A stretch of 53,322 nucleotides of DNA from Acidobacteriota bacterium. Its GTDB lineage: Bacteria > Acidobacteriota > Vicinamibacteria > Fen-336. The translations under genes were made by a program, and so were the position numbers. Positions 8,423 to 17,549 of the stretch are shown one piece after another. Positions within the stretch are counted from its first letter, which is position 1. Each line of letters begins with the position of its first letter. The notes beneath the pieces are model-generated. The model was not told where the DNA came from. It searched no databases and saw only the letters and a program-made list of their open reading frames with translations. The stretch spans positions 1 through 53,322 of the forward strand of contig QHVM01000026.1 of the NCBI GenBank assembly GCA_003223555.1. Reading direction: 5' to 3'.

Positions 8423-9400
8423 GTGACCCTCATTCGGATTCTTCCAGTCGCAATCGCCGCCGCCGTCACCGCCGCCGCCCCGACCATCTCGATCAAGGAG
8501 TGGGACGTCCCGACGCCGCACTCGCGGCCCCACGACCCGGCCGTCGCTCCCGACGGCTCGCTCTGGTACACGGGGCAGATGGCGAACAAGCTGGGGCGGC
8601 TCGACCCGCGGACCGGCCAGTTCAAGGAATTCCCCCTCAACACGCCCGGCTCCGGACCGCACGGCCTGGCCGCCGACCGCGACGGGAACATCTGGTTCAC
8701 CGCGATCTCGAAGGCCTACATCGGCGAGCTGGATCCCCGCACCGGAACGGTCAAGGAGTTCCCCATGCCGGACCCGCGGGCCGACCCGCACACGCCGGCC
8801 ATCGACCGCGACGGCATCCTCTGGTTCACGACCCAGCAGGCGAATTTCGTGGGCCGCCTCGACCCGCGGACGGGTGAGATCCGGCTGAAGGAGGTGCCGA
8901 CGCCGGCCGCGGTGCCCTACGGGATCGTCATCGGGAGCGACGGCGTCCCCTACTTCTGCGAGTTCGGCTCCAACAAGCTGGCCAGCATCGACCCCCGCAC
9001 GCTGGCCATCACGGAGTACCCGCTGGTGAACGCGGGCGCGCGCCCGCGGCGGCTCGCCCTGGCTCCGGACGGGACGATCTACTTCAGCGACTACGCCCGC
9101 GGGTACCTCGGGCACTTCGATCCCCGGACGAGGAAAGCCGAAGAGTGGGCGTCTCCGGGGGGAGCGCAGTCGAAGCCCTACGGCATCACCGTCACCCCGG
9201 ACGGCATCGTCTGGTACAGCGAGTCGGGCGTCAGCCCGAACACGCTCGTGCGGTTCGATCCCCGCTCGAAAGCCTTCTCGTCGACGGTCATCCCGTCCGG
9301 GGGCGGCGTGGTGCGCAACATGGCGGCGACGCCGGACGGAAGGCTCTACCTGGCCTGCAGCGGAGTGAACAAGGTCGCGGTCGCGGAGGTCGGCCGCTGA
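8423..9400 (+). CDS. Vgb-family (virginiamycin B lyase-like) beta-propeller protein
   Basis: This 325-residue secreted protein has an N-terminal signal-like stretch (LPVAIAAAVTAAAPT) and then about six or seven repeats of the form DG.LWFT....N.(I/V)GRLDPRTG..KEF. This is the seven-bladed propeller pattern of streptogramin B lyase Vgb and its many homologues. Most environmental members have no proven lyase activity, so 'Vgb-like' describes fold only. The GTG start at 8423 is chosen because GGAGG lies at 8412-8416. The stop overlaps the probable CTG start of the FGE gene, so the two are translationally coupled. Coupling to a sulfatase-maturing enzyme suggests a periplasmic binding or structural role in the same process. 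Confidence 0.85.
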   Translation: MTLIRILPVAIAAAVTAAAPTISIKEWDVPTPHSRPHDPAVAPDGSLWYTGQMANKLGRLDPRTGQFKEFPLNTPGSGPHGLAADRDGNIWFTAISKAYIGELDPRTGTVKEFPMPDPRADPHTPAIDRDGILWFTTQQANFVGRLDPRTGEIRLKEVPTPAAVPYGIVIGSDGVPYFCEFGSNKLASIDPRTLAITEYPLVNAGARPRRLALAPDGTIYFSDYARGYLGHFDPRTRKAEEWASPGGAQSKPYGITVTPDGIVWYSESGVSPNTLVRFDPRSKAFSSTVIPSGGGVVRNMAATPDGRLYLACSGVNKVAVAEVGR

Positions 9401-10326
9401 GACCGGCGCCCCTCCTGCTGCTGCTCGCCCTCGCGGCGTGCCAGCGGCAATCTCGCACCGCCTACGACAAGGTCTCTCGTGCCCGACCGAGAGCCCCCGC
9501 CGCCGCGAAGGACCGCCGGACCGGCGATACGAGGCCGGAGGGAATGGTCTGGATCAACGGTGGAAGCTTCCGGATGGGCGCGACGGACGGCATGCCGTCC
9601 GAGGCGCCCGTCCACGAGGTCAGCGTCAGGCCCTTCTGGATGGACGCGCACGAGGTCACCGTCGGCGACTACGCGGAGTTCGTGGCGGCGAGCGGCTACC
9701 GGACCGAGGCCGAGCGCTTCGGCTGGTCCGGCGTCTTCGACCTTCGGACGCGCGAATGGGAGAAGGCGGACGGCGCCGACTGGCGTCACCCCGACGGCCC
9801 GGGCTCGTCGGCCCCGCCGAGCGAGCCGGTCACCCAGGTCTCGTGGAACGACGCCGTGGCCTACGCCGGGTGGGCGGGCAAGCGCCTGCCGACCGAGGCC
9901 GAATGGGAGTATGCCTCGCGCGGGGGCCTGACCGGCAAGCGGTACCCCTGGGGCGACGAGCTGCGACCCGGACGCAAGCCGGTCGCCAACTGGTGGCAAG
10001 GCCATTTCCCCGACCGCAACACGGGCGAGGACGGCTACCTCGGCCGCGCTCCGGTCGGCAGCTTTCCGCCCAACGGATACGGGCTCTACGACATGGTCGG
10101 CAACGTCTGGGAGTGGTGCGAGGACTGGTTCGACGAGAGCTACTACCGCACGAGTCCCGCCGACGATCCCCGCGGCCCCGCGACGGGGACCGAGCGCGTG
10201 CTTCGCGGCGGGTCGTGGATGTGCAGCGAGAACTACTGCATGAACTACCGAAATGCCGCGCGCAGCCACGCCACGCCCGACAGCGGGCTCAACAACCTCG
10301 GCTTCCGTTGCGTCAAAGATCGATGA
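9397..10326 (+). CDS. Formylglycine-generating enzyme (FGE/SUMF1 type), lipoprotein, probable CTG start
   Basis: This 309-residue protein has a lipoprotein leader (MRPAPLLLLLALAAC, lipobox LAAC with Cys15) and one FGE-sulfatase domain from about residue 47 (EGMVWINGGSFRMG). The C-terminus GGSWMCSENYCMNYRNAARS with TPDSGLNNLGFRC matches the copper-binding active site of true FGEs. Cys276 and Cys281 correspond to human FGE Cys336 and Cys341. It should therefore oxidise the Cys of a CxPxR motif to formylglycine, and a CAPSR sulfatase is encoded at 17550. No ATG, GTG or TTG gives a sensible N-terminus. CTG 9397 sits seven bases after GGAGG (9385-9389), overlaps the upstream TGA and yields a perfect lipoprotein leader. 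Confidence 0.88.
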   Translation: MRPAPLLLLLALAACQRQSRTAYDKVSRARPRAPAAAKDRRTGDTRPEGMVWINGGSFRMGATDGMPSEAPVHEVSVRPFWMDAHEVTVGDYAEFVAASGYRTEAERFGWSGVFDLRTREWEKADGADWRHPDGPGSSAPPSEPVTQVSWNDAVAYAGWAGKRLPTEAEWEYASRGGLTGKRYPWGDELRPGRKPVANWWQGHFPDRNTGEDGYLGRAPVGSFPPNGYGLYDMVGNVWEWCEDWFDESYYRTSPADDPRGPATGTERVLRGGSWMCSENYCMNYRNAARSHATPDSGLNNLGFRCVKDR

Positions 10327-10408
10327 CCGGGCTGGCGAGTCCCAGGGACGAGCGGTGCGACGCGGTCAAGCTCGCGTCGCCCGTGCTAGCATCGGCCGAT
10401 CGAAGTCC

Positions 10409-13393
10409 ATGTCTATTCCGAGCGCCGGTCTGGTCCGCCGCGTCTTCTGGGTTTCACTGCTCTGCCTCGGCCCGCGCACGGGGCAGGCGCTCGAGGCCGG
10501 CCGGCCGATCGGACGTTATCTCCACGACGTCTGGCAATCCGACTCCCCGCTTCCATTTGGAGACGTCCAGACGATCGTGCAGGAACGGCGCGGATACATC
10601 TGGCTCGGCAGCTCGCGCGGCCTGATCCGCTTCGACGGCGCCCGCTTCACCGTCTTCGACTCGGCCAGCGTCCCCGAGCTCGAGGAGCGGAACGTCCGGG
10701 CGCTCCTCGAGGGCGCGGACGGGTCGCTGTGGATCGGCACGCACGGCGGCGGCCTCGTCCGCTTCAAGGAGGGACGATGGCGTGCCTGGTCGGTCCGCGA
10801 TGGGCTCGCCGATGGCCACGTGCTCGCTCTGGCGGAGACGCGCGACGGCAGCCTCTGGATCGGCACGCGCGCCGGGCTCAGCCGGTTCAAGGACGGGGCC
10901 TTCACGACCTATGGGATCCGCGACGGGCTGTCCGACCCCGTGATCCGGGCGCTGCGAGAGGACCGCCAGGGACGCCTCTGGATCGGCAGCTACGGCGGCG
11001 GCCTGAGCTGCTTCGACGGGGGGCGATTCCAGACCTACACGCTCCGCGACTGGGGCGGCCCGCCGTACACGACGACCCACGGTGGATCGGGGGGGGCGGT
11101 CCTCTCGATCGGCGAGGACCGCGATGGAGCGATCTGGTTCGGGACCGAAAGCGGCGGCGTCAGCCGCTTCAAGGACGGCCGCTTCGCCTTCTACGATCGC
11201 GGGCAGGGGCTCCCCGGCCGCACGGTGAGGGCGATACGGCAGGATCGGGACGGGAACCTCTGGATCGGGACGGATGGAGGCCTCGCCCGCTTCGAAGGGG
11301 ACCGGTTCGCCGTGTACGGGCCGGGGGACGGGCTCTCCGCCGAGCTGGTCAAGTCCCTCTACGAGGACCGCGAGGGCAGCCTGTGGGTGGGCACGCGCGA
11401 CGGCCTCGACCGGTTCAAGGACAGCAAGTTCGCCGTCTACGCGATGGCGGAGGGGCTGCCCACCGACTTCGTCGAATCGGTATCGGGAGACGGGCGGGAC
11501 GTCTGGATCGGGACGCGGCGCGGCCTGACCCGCTGGCGCGACGGCCGCATGGCGACGTTCACGATGCGCGACGGCCTGCCCAGCGACGTCGTGCACGCGC
11601 TGGGCCACGGCGCGGATCGCAAGCTCTGGGTCGGCACCGCGGGCGGCCTGGCGTCTTTCGACGGACGTCGCTTCCGCCGCTATGGGCCGCGCGACGGCCT
11701 GGCCGGCGAATCGGTCTTCGCGATCCTGGCCGACCCGGACGGAACGCTCTGGATCGGCACCAGCGCGGGGCTCAGCCGGCTCCGCAACGGCTCGTTCACC
11801 GTCTACACCGCGCGCGACGGCATGTCGTCACCCGACGTGCGCGCGCTCCACCGTGACCGCGGCGGGACGCTGTGGATCGGGTCCTACGCCGGCGGGTTGA
11901 TGCGTTTCGACGGAAAGCACTTTCGCGCGTTGACGGCGCGCGACGGCCTCTCGAACGAGAACGTATTCAGCATCCTCGAAGACGCCGAGGGGACGATCTG
12001 GGCCGGCACCGACCAGGGTCTCAACCGGATCCGAGACGGAAGGATCACCGCCTATCAGGTCCGCGACGGCCTGCCCGACGACACCATCTATCAGGTCCTC
12101 CAGGATGCCTCCCTCGACCGCTGGATCAGCTGCCCGAAGGGAGTCCTCCGCGTACGTCACCGGGACCTCGAGGATTTCGCACGCGGCCGCTCCGCCGCGC
12201 TGCCGGTGACGTCCTTCGGCAAGGCCGACGGCATGAGGAGCAGCGAATGCACGGGCCGCACGCAGCCCGCGGGCTGGAAGGGGGGCGACGGACGGCTCTG
12301 GTTCCCCACGACGAAGGGAGTCGTCGTGATCGATCCGGCCCGGATTGCCGTGAACCGCCAGCCGCCGTCGGTGGTCGTGGAGCAGGTCGGGATAGACGGC
12401 GCGGCGGCGGACGCGGTCGACGGCCTCACGCTCCCGCCGGGCAGCGAGCGGCTGGAGTTCCAGTACACGGGGCTGAGCCTGCTGGCGCCGGAAAAGGTGC
12501 GCTTCCGGTATCGGCTCGAAGGGTTCGATTCGGACTGGGTCGATGCGGGCACCCGTCGCACCGCCTACTACACGAACCTCTTTCCCGGCCGCTACACCTT
12601 CCGGGTCATCGCCTGCAACAACGACGGGATCTGGAGCGAGCAGGGTGCGTCGCTCGGGCTTCGCCTGCGCCCGCACTTCTATCAGACGCGCTCCTTCTAC
12701 GCGCTCGGCGCCGGCCTCGTCGCCCTGGCGGGCTGGGGCGTGCATCGGCTGCGCATCCGGCAGGTCCACGCGCGGTTCGCCGCCGTCCTCGCCGAGCGGA
12801 CGCGCATGGCCCGCGAGCTGCACGACACGCTCGAGCAGGGCCTCATGGCCGTGCGCCTCCAGCTCGAAGCGACCGGGATGAGGGTGACCGAGGGTCGACG
12901 CGTGATCGAGCGCCATCTGCGGCTGGCGCGGGACATCGTGGACGGCGTGCTCGCGGAGGCGCGAAGGTCGGTCTGGGGGCTGCGGTCCCCGGCCCTGGAA
13001 GACGCCGACCTGCCCACCGCGCTTTCGAGCGCCGCGCGCCGGCTCACGGAAGGGACGCCCGTGGAGGCGCGCGTGCAGCTCCGCGGCACCCCTCGCCGCT
13101 TGCCCGGCATCGTGGAGCTGAACCTGCTCCGGATCGGGCAGGAGGCCATCACCAACGCCTTGAAGCATGCTCACGCCCGCCAGATCCAACTGGAGCTGGC
13201 ATTCGACCGGGGCCGGGTGCGGCTGTGCGCCCGTGACGATGGGCGTGGATTCGACCCCCAGGCCGCCCCGCCGCAGGGGCACTTCGGCCTGAAGGGAATG
13301 CGAGAGCGGGTCCAGGAGCTGGGCGGAGAGATGTCGCTGCACAGCACGCCGAGCGGGGGCACCCGGATCGTGGTCGAGGTGCCGGTGGGCTGA
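10409..13393 (+). CDS. Sensor histidine kinase with two periplasmic Reg_prop beta-propellers
   Basis: A 994-residue membrane sensor. After a signal peptide (to about residue 28) come about 14 repeats of the LWIGT..GL.RF.DG type, enough for two seven-bladed propellers, and then a Y_Y_Y domain near 695-757 (RYRLEGFDSDWVDAG). One membrane helix follows near 763-783. The cytosolic part has a HisKA_3 dimerisation domain with phospho-acceptor His805 in MARELHDTLEQG and a HATPase domain (N box NALKHAHA, G box DDGRGFDP, GLKGMRERV). This is NarX/DesK-type kinase wiring on a PUL-style sensor. It is followed seven bases later by its NarL-type regulator. Start ATG 10409 has no strong ribosome site but gives the signal peptide directly. 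Confidence 0.93.
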   Translation: MSIPSAGLVRRVFWVSLLCLGPRTGQALEAGRPIGRYLHDVWQSDSPLPFGDVQTIVQERRGYIWLGSSRGLIRFDGARFTVFDSASVPELEERNVRALLEGADGSLWIGTHGGGLVRFKEGRWRAWSVRDGLADGHVLALAETRDGSLWIGTRAGLSRFKDGAFTTYGIRDGLSDPVIRALREDRQGRLWIGSYGGGLSCFDGGRFQTYTLRDWGGPPYTTTHGGSGGAVLSIGEDRDGAIWFGTESGGVSRFKDGRFAFYDRGQGLPGRTVRAIRQDRDGNLWIGTDGGLARFEGDRFAVYGPGDGLSAELVKSLYEDREGSLWVGTRDGLDRFKDSKFAVYAMAEGLPTDFVESVSGDGRDVWIGTRRGLTRWRDGRMATFTMRDGLPSDVVHALGHGADRKLWVGTAGGLASFDGRRFRRYGPRDGLAGESVFAILADPDGTLWIGTSAGLSRLRNGSFTVYTARDGMSSPDVRALHRDRGGTLWIGSYAGGLMRFDGKHFRALTARDGLSNENVFSILEDAEGTIWAGTDQGLNRIRDGRITAYQVRDGLPDDTIYQVLQDASLDRWISCPKGVLRVRHRDLEDFARGRSAALPVTSFGKADGMRSSECTGRTQPAGWKGGDGRLWFPTTKGVVVIDPARIAVNRQPPSVVVEQVGIDGAAADAVDGLTLPPGSERLEFQYTGLSLLAPEKVRFRYRLEGFDSDWVDAGTRRTAYYTNLFPGRYTFRVIACNNDGIWSEQGASLGLRLRPHFYQTRSFYALGAGLVALAGWGVHRLRIRQVHARFAAVLAERTRMARELHDTLEQGLMAVRLQLEATGMRVTEGRRVIERHLRLARDIVDGVLAEARRSVWGLRSPALEDADLPTALSSAARRLTEGTPVEARVQLRGTPRRLPGIVELNLLRIGQEAITNALKHAHARQIQLELAFDRGRVRLCARDDGRGFDPQAAPPQGHFGLKGMRERVQELGGEMSLHSTPSGGTRIVVEVPVG

Positions 13394-13400
13394 TTCGACG

Positions 13401-14081
13401 ATGGATACGCGAACCGTCAGGATCATGATCGTGGACGACCACTTCGTCCTTCGCATGGGGCTGAGGGGCGTCCTGGCCGCCGAGACCGGCTTCACGGTCG
13501 TGGCGGAGGCCTCCACCGGTCCCGAGGCCATCGCGCGTTATCGAGAGCACCGCCCGGACGTGACGCTCATGGACCTGCGCCTGCCGGGCATGAGCGGCCT
13601 CGAGGTCATGGCCGCGATCCGCGCGGAGTTCCCCGGGGCCCGGTTCATTGTCCTCACCACGTCCGAAGGGGACGAGGACATCTATCGGGCGTTCCAGGCG
13701 GGGGCGCGCAGCTACCTCCTCAAGAGCGTCGGCGGCCGCGAGCTGATCGACGCCATTCGCGCCGTACACGGCGGAGGGCGCCGCGTCCCGCCCCTCATCG
13801 CCAGCCGGCTGGCGGAGAGGGTTGAAGGCAGCGAGCTGACGGCCCGGGAGATGGACGTGCTCCGGCTGGTGGTGAAGGGCCTCGGCAACAAGGCGATCGC
13901 CACCGCCCTCGACATCGGCGAGGGGACGGCGAAGAACCACGTCAAGCAGATCCTCGGCAAGCTCGGGGTGAGCGCGCGCACGCAGGCCGCCACCACCGCC
14001 ATCGAGCGCGGGCTCGTGCACCTCGACTCGGCCTCCGACGACCCCGGCGCCGACCAGCAGCCGGGGCGAAGGCGTCAGTAA
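13401..14081 (+). CDS. NarL/FixJ-family response regulator
   Basis: This 226-residue regulator has an N-terminal receiver domain with acidic pair Asp12/Asp13 (IVDDH), phospho-acceptor Asp58 (LMDLRLPG), switch Thr86/87 and Lys108 (YLLKSV). A C-terminal LuxR-type helix-turn-helix follows: SELTAREMDVLRLVVKGLGN, then IATALDIGEGTAKNHVKQIL. The cognate kinase gene is immediately upstream. The last seven bases overlap tail-to-tail with the TonB receptor gene on the other strand. It probably controls the neighbouring receptor, sulfatase or Vgb/FGE genes, but no operator was identified. Confidence 0.94.
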   Translation: MDTRTVRIMIVDDHFVLRMGLRGVLAAETGFTVVAEASTGPEAIARYREHRPDVTLMDLRLPGMSGLEVMAAIRAEFPGARFIVLTTSEGDEDIYRAFQAGARSYLLKSVGGRELIDAIRAVHGGGRRVPPLIASRLAERVEGSELTAREMDVLRLVVKGLGNKAIATALDIGEGTAKNHVKQILGKLGVSARTQAATTAIERGLVHLDSASDDPGADQQPGRRRQ

Positions 14082-17000
14082 GACAGCTTCAGCCCGAGCT
14101 GCACGCGGCGGCTGTCCCTCCGGCTGAGGAGGCGGCCGAAATCCGGGTTGGTGAAGGCGAGGATGAGCGAGCCGTCGCCGTCGTCGAGGTTGTGATGGTT
14201 GAAGAGGTCGTAGGCCTCGAAGCGCACCTGGACCGAGCGGCGGCCACCGATGCGGAAGTCCTTGAGCAGGGCGAGGTCGACGAGCCAGTCGCCGGGACCG
14301 AACACGGCGTTGCGCGGCACGGTCCCGAACGTGTTGTGATCGATGCCGCGTCCGGGAAGGGCGAAGGCGGATTTGTCGAACCATCGCACGCCGCCGTCCG
14401 GCTCGACCGTCCTGGGATAGCCGATCGGTGAGACGAGGTCGGGCCGATCGCCGCTCACACCGTCGAAATTCCAGTCCTGGTTGAGGACGACGTTGAGGGG
14501 ACGTCCGGTGCGCACGCGGGCCGATCCCGAGAGGCGCCATCCGCCGGCCAGCCGGCCGAGCAGGTTCGTGCGGTCGCGCAGGAGCGGCAGCTCATAGGTG
14601 AAGAACGCGCGCAGCGTGTGCCGCCGCTGGTTCTCCGCGCGCTCGCCGTCGAGGTCGAGGGGGTTGGCGGTCTGCGCGCCCTGGCTGGTCGGGTCGCTGC
14701 TCGCAGTGTCGAAGCCCTTGGCCAGGACGTAGGTGAGCCGCGCGGTCAGGCGGCGGCGGCGGACGGTGGCCGCGGCCTGGAGGGAGTCGTACCAGAGCTT
14801 GGCCGTGGAGTCGACGACGAGCACGTCGCGGTAGTTCTTGATGGGCCGCCGCGCGTCGCGGCTGGCCGCAGTGTCCTGCGCGCCGTCCTGCCAGCGCGCG
14901 AAGTTGATGGGAAGGATCTGCGTGAAGTGGCGCCCGCGGTTGCCCACGTATCCCGCGCTCAGGCTGACCCCCCGGGCCAGCTCGCGCTCCACCGCGACGT
15001 TCCATTGCACGCTGCGCGGAGTCTCGAATCCCTTCGAGAAACCGAGCGCGTTGAAGGGCGGCGTCCACCGGAAGTTGGCGACGTCACGGCCGCTCAGCGG
15101 CGTGGGCGGGCTCGAGTAGCGCGGGGTGGTGCTGGTCAGCCAGGGATCGGCCAGGCGCGCCTCGCCGGCCAGGACCTGGGGCCGCCAGGGATTGTTCTCG
15201 GCCAGCCAGATGTAGATCTGGCTCGGGTTGTACGAGTAGTAGATGCCGGCGCCGGCGCGGATGGCCGTGCGGCCGTCGCCGAAGACGTCATAGGCGAGGC
15301 CGAGGCGGGGAGCGAAGTTGTCCTTGTCCGGCTTGAAGAACCGGTCGCCGATCCCCGTGTCCCCGGCGAAGGCCAGCCCCACCGGCGCCGCCGGGAACCG
15401 ATCGGACTGATGTCCGCTCACGAAGGCCACGAGCTTGTCGTCCTTCGCCTCGTGGGGCGGCGAGTAGAACTCGTAGCGCAGCCCGGGCGTGAGGGTCAGG
15501 CGCGGGTGGACTCGCCACTGGTCCTGCACGTAGAAGAAGGTGTTCCAGTTGTGGACGTCGTAGTCCAGGATCCCCGACATCGAGAAGCCGACCGTCCGCC
15601 CCATCAGGAAGTCCGCGAAGGCGTAGCCGAACTGCTCCGCGGTGGGTGCGCTCGTCCGGCCCGAGGAGTAGCGCCCGTCGAACATGAAGACCGTCTTGTC
15701 GGTGTCGTCGTACTGGCGCACGTCGTCGCGCTGGACTTCCGCGCCGAGCTTGACGTTGTGCGCGCGCGTCGTCCAGGTCAGGCTGGAGCCGGCCTGGTAG
15801 CTTCCCTGGTCGAACCGGCTGAGGTTGCCGTAGCGCGCCACCGGACCGCTGGCGATCTGGACCTGGGGCAGGTATTTCCGCGCGCCGTCCTGGTTGATGG
15901 GCCAGTTCCGGGCGCCGAAATCGGCGAGGCTCTTCTCGGGCGTGTCCGTCCGCCGGTTGGCATCGAGGCGCGACATGTTGACCCGCGTCTCCAGCAGGGC
16001 GTGGCTGCTCACGATCCAGTTGTGGCGGAGGGACAACGCGTTCTGCTGGGCGTCGTTGAGGTTCGAGCCGTAGGCGGGGATGGTGTTGGTGGCGAAGGGC
16101 GGCCCACCCTGGGCGTCCGGCCGGGTGAAGCGGCCCCAGGTGGTGAAGTAGCTGGCCTGGAGCGAGTGGCCGCGCGCGAGCTGGTGATCGATCTTGAGCA
16201 GCGCCTCGTTGTTCCGCGTGGGCCGTTCGAACGACCAGAGGTAGCGGTCGTTGTAGCTCGCCACGTCCGGCAGGAGGCTCAGCAGGCTGACCGCGACGGG
16301 ATCGAGGAGCCGGGACGGGACCTGGTTGCCCGCCAGTGGCTGCCGGGTGTCGGGGTCCAGGAGCTGCACCGGCACCGACGAGAAATCGCCGCGCTTCATG
16401 GCCTCGGTGGGAAAGCGGACCGTGGCCTGGCTCGCGGCGTCGTTGTCGCGGAAGGCCATGAACGAGGCGAAGAAGAAGGTCCGGTCGCGCCGGATCGGCC
16501 CTCCCACCGTGGCCGCGAACGTCTTTCTCTCGTCGTCGAGGGGCGGCTGGCCGGCCCGGTTGCGTATCCACGTATTGGCGTTGAGCGCCTTGTCCCGGAA
16601 GAAGTAGGCCACCGTGCCCTTGACCTCGTTGGTCCCGGACTTCGTGACTACGTTGAAGCTCCCGCCAGGCTGGCGTCCGAACTCGGCGGAGGTGTTGCTG
16701 GTGGCGACCTGCAGCTCCTCGACGGCGTCGGGGTTCGGGAAGTTGAGGCCCTGGTTCCGGAAGGCGCCGGAGTTGTCCGCGCCGTCCAGGTAGAAGCCGT
16801 TGCGGCCGCTCCGGTTGCCGTTCACCTGGGCGTTCGTGCCCTCGATGTTCAGCACCTGGCCGCTTCCGCCGGCGGTGGGACCGAAGTCCACGTCGACGCC
16901 GGGAGCCAGCGCGGCCAGCTCGAGGACGGAGCGATTCAGCGCCGGAAGCTCCTCGATGAGCCTGCGCTCCACGTTCGTGCCGATCTGGGCGGAGAGGGTG

Positions 17001-17395
17001 TCGACGAGGGCGGCGGGCGCGGTGACCTCGACCGTCTCGACCACGGCGCCGATGTCCAGCCGCACGTCGATCACGGCGCTGCGGCCGACCTCGGCCCGGA
17101 TGCCCTTGACGGAGCTGGGCCGGAAGCCGGACAGCGCCGCGCGCAGCGTGTAGCGGCCGGGGGCGACCGAATTGAAGACGTAGCCGCCGTCGGCGGCGCT
17201 GAGGCCGACGAGACGCACGTTGGTCGCTTCGTTGGTCAGGTCCAGCTCGACGCCGGCCAGCGCACCGCCCTGGCTGTCCCGCACCGTCCCCTGAACGGTG
17301 CCGGTCGTCTGCTGGGCAGACGCCATGCGGGTGGAGAGAGCGAGAACGGCGAGGGCCGCGAGACCCGGGTGGGCGCGCATCGGGGTCGATCTCAT
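14075..17395 (-). CDS. Oar-like TonB-dependent outer-membrane receptor
   Basis: This 1106-residue protein has a signal peptide (LAALAVLALSTRMASAQ), then a carboxypeptidase-regulatory-like beta-sandwich (GTVQGTVRDSQGGALAGVE, about 30-110). A short TonB-box-like VETVEVTAP near 125, a plug domain (LIEELPALNRSVLELAALAP, DGADNSGAFRN) and a long 22-strand type barrel ending VQLGLKLSY follow. Length and order are those of Oar-type receptors common in Acidobacteria and Bacteroidetes, which import bulky ligands such as glycans or peptides using TonB energy. ATG 17395 has GAGGAGG upstream. It diverges from the sulfatase gene over a 154-base region and converges with the response regulator. The neighbours suggest a sulfated ligand, but that is inference. 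Confidence 0.93.
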   Translation of the reverse strand: MRSTPMRAHPGLAALAVLALSTRMASAQQTTGTVQGTVRDSQGGALAGVELDLTNEATNVRLVGLSAADGGYVFNSVAPGRYTLRAALSGFRPSSVKGIRAEVGRSAVIDVRLDIGAVVETVEVTAPAALVDTLSAQIGTNVERRLIEELPALNRSVLELAALAPGVDVDFGPTAGGSGQVLNIEGTNAQVNGNRSGRNGFYLDGADNSGAFRNQGLNFPNPDAVEELQVATSNTSAEFGRQPGGSFNVVTKSGTNEVKGTVAYFFRDKALNANTWIRNRAGQPPLDDERKTFAATVGGPIRRDRTFFFASFMAFRDNDAASQATVRFPTEAMKRGDFSSVPVQLLDPDTRQPLAGNQVPSRLLDPVAVSLLSLLPDVASYNDRYLWSFERPTRNNEALLKIDHQLARGHSLQASYFTTWGRFTRPDAQGGPPFATNTIPAYGSNLNDAQQNALSLRHNWIVSSHALLETRVNMSRLDANRRTDTPEKSLADFGARNWPINQDGARKYLPQVQIASGPVARYGNLSRFDQGSYQAGSSLTWTTRAHNVKLGAEVQRDDVRQYDDTDKTVFMFDGRYSSGRTSAPTAEQFGYAFADFLMGRTVGFSMSGILDYDVHNWNTFFYVQDQWRVHPRLTLTPGLRYEFYSPPHEAKDDKLVAFVSGHQSDRFPAAPVGLAFAGDTGIGDRFFKPDKDNFAPRLGLAYDVFGDGRTAIRAGAGIYYSYNPSQIYIWLAENNPWRPQVLAGEARLADPWLTSTTPRYSSPPTPLSGRDVANFRWTPPFNALGFSKGFETPRSVQWNVAVERELARGVSLSAGYVGNRGRHFTQILPINFARWQDGAQDTAASRDARRPIKNYRDVLVVDSTAKLWYDSLQAAATVRRRRLTARLTYVLAKGFDTASSDPTSQGAQTANPLDLDGERAENQRRHTLRAFFTYELPLLRDRTNLLGRLAGGWRLSGSARVRTGRPLNVVLNQDWNFDGVSGDRPDLVSPIGYPRTVEPDGGVRWFDKSAFALPGRGIDHNTFGTVPRNAVFGPGDWLVDLALLKDFRIGGRRSVQVRFEAYDLFNHHNLDDGDGSLILAFTNPDFGRLLSRRDSRRVQLGLKLSY

Positions 17396-17469
17396 ACGAT
17401 CCTCCTCGTCGGCCCGAGCCTGCGCGCAGGAGGCGGCGCGCGCAAATCGCGGAAGGGACGGCGCGGACC

Positions 17470-17525
17470 ATCCCGAAAGGGATAGAGGCCGCCCCTCCCT
17501 CCGGGGGGCGACAGCCCGGGGCGGC
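17470..17525 (+). other. Structured leader upstream of the sulfatase gene
   Basis: Two perfect inverted repeats lie in tandem before the sulfatase ATG (17550). The first has arms ATCCC/GGGAT (17470-17474, 17479-17483) closing a GAAA tetraloop. The second has arms GCCGCCCC/GGGGCGGC (17488-17495, 17518-17525) with a GC-rich 22-base loop. A separate 12-base palindrome CCTGCGCGCAGG is at 17419-17430. They may form a 5' leader structure or be chance in GC-rich DNA. Confidence 0.3.
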
Positions 17526-17549
17526 AACGTCTATCCTCGGGGCAGATCG

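Noticed and set aside
8423-9400. Antibiotic-resistance lyase (Vgb) call
   Set aside because: The propeller fold is shared by many environmental proteins; nothing visible proves streptogramin lyase activity.
10326-10408. Promoter before the sensor-kinase gene
   Set aside because: A TGCTAGCAT extended -10-like string is present but no matching -35 at a suitable distance, so support is too weak to list.
14618-17485. 955-codon open frame on the plus strand
   Set aside because: It is the antisense shadow of the TonB receptor gene; the composition is Gly/Val/Arg-rich without domains, as expected for GC-rich antisense frames.
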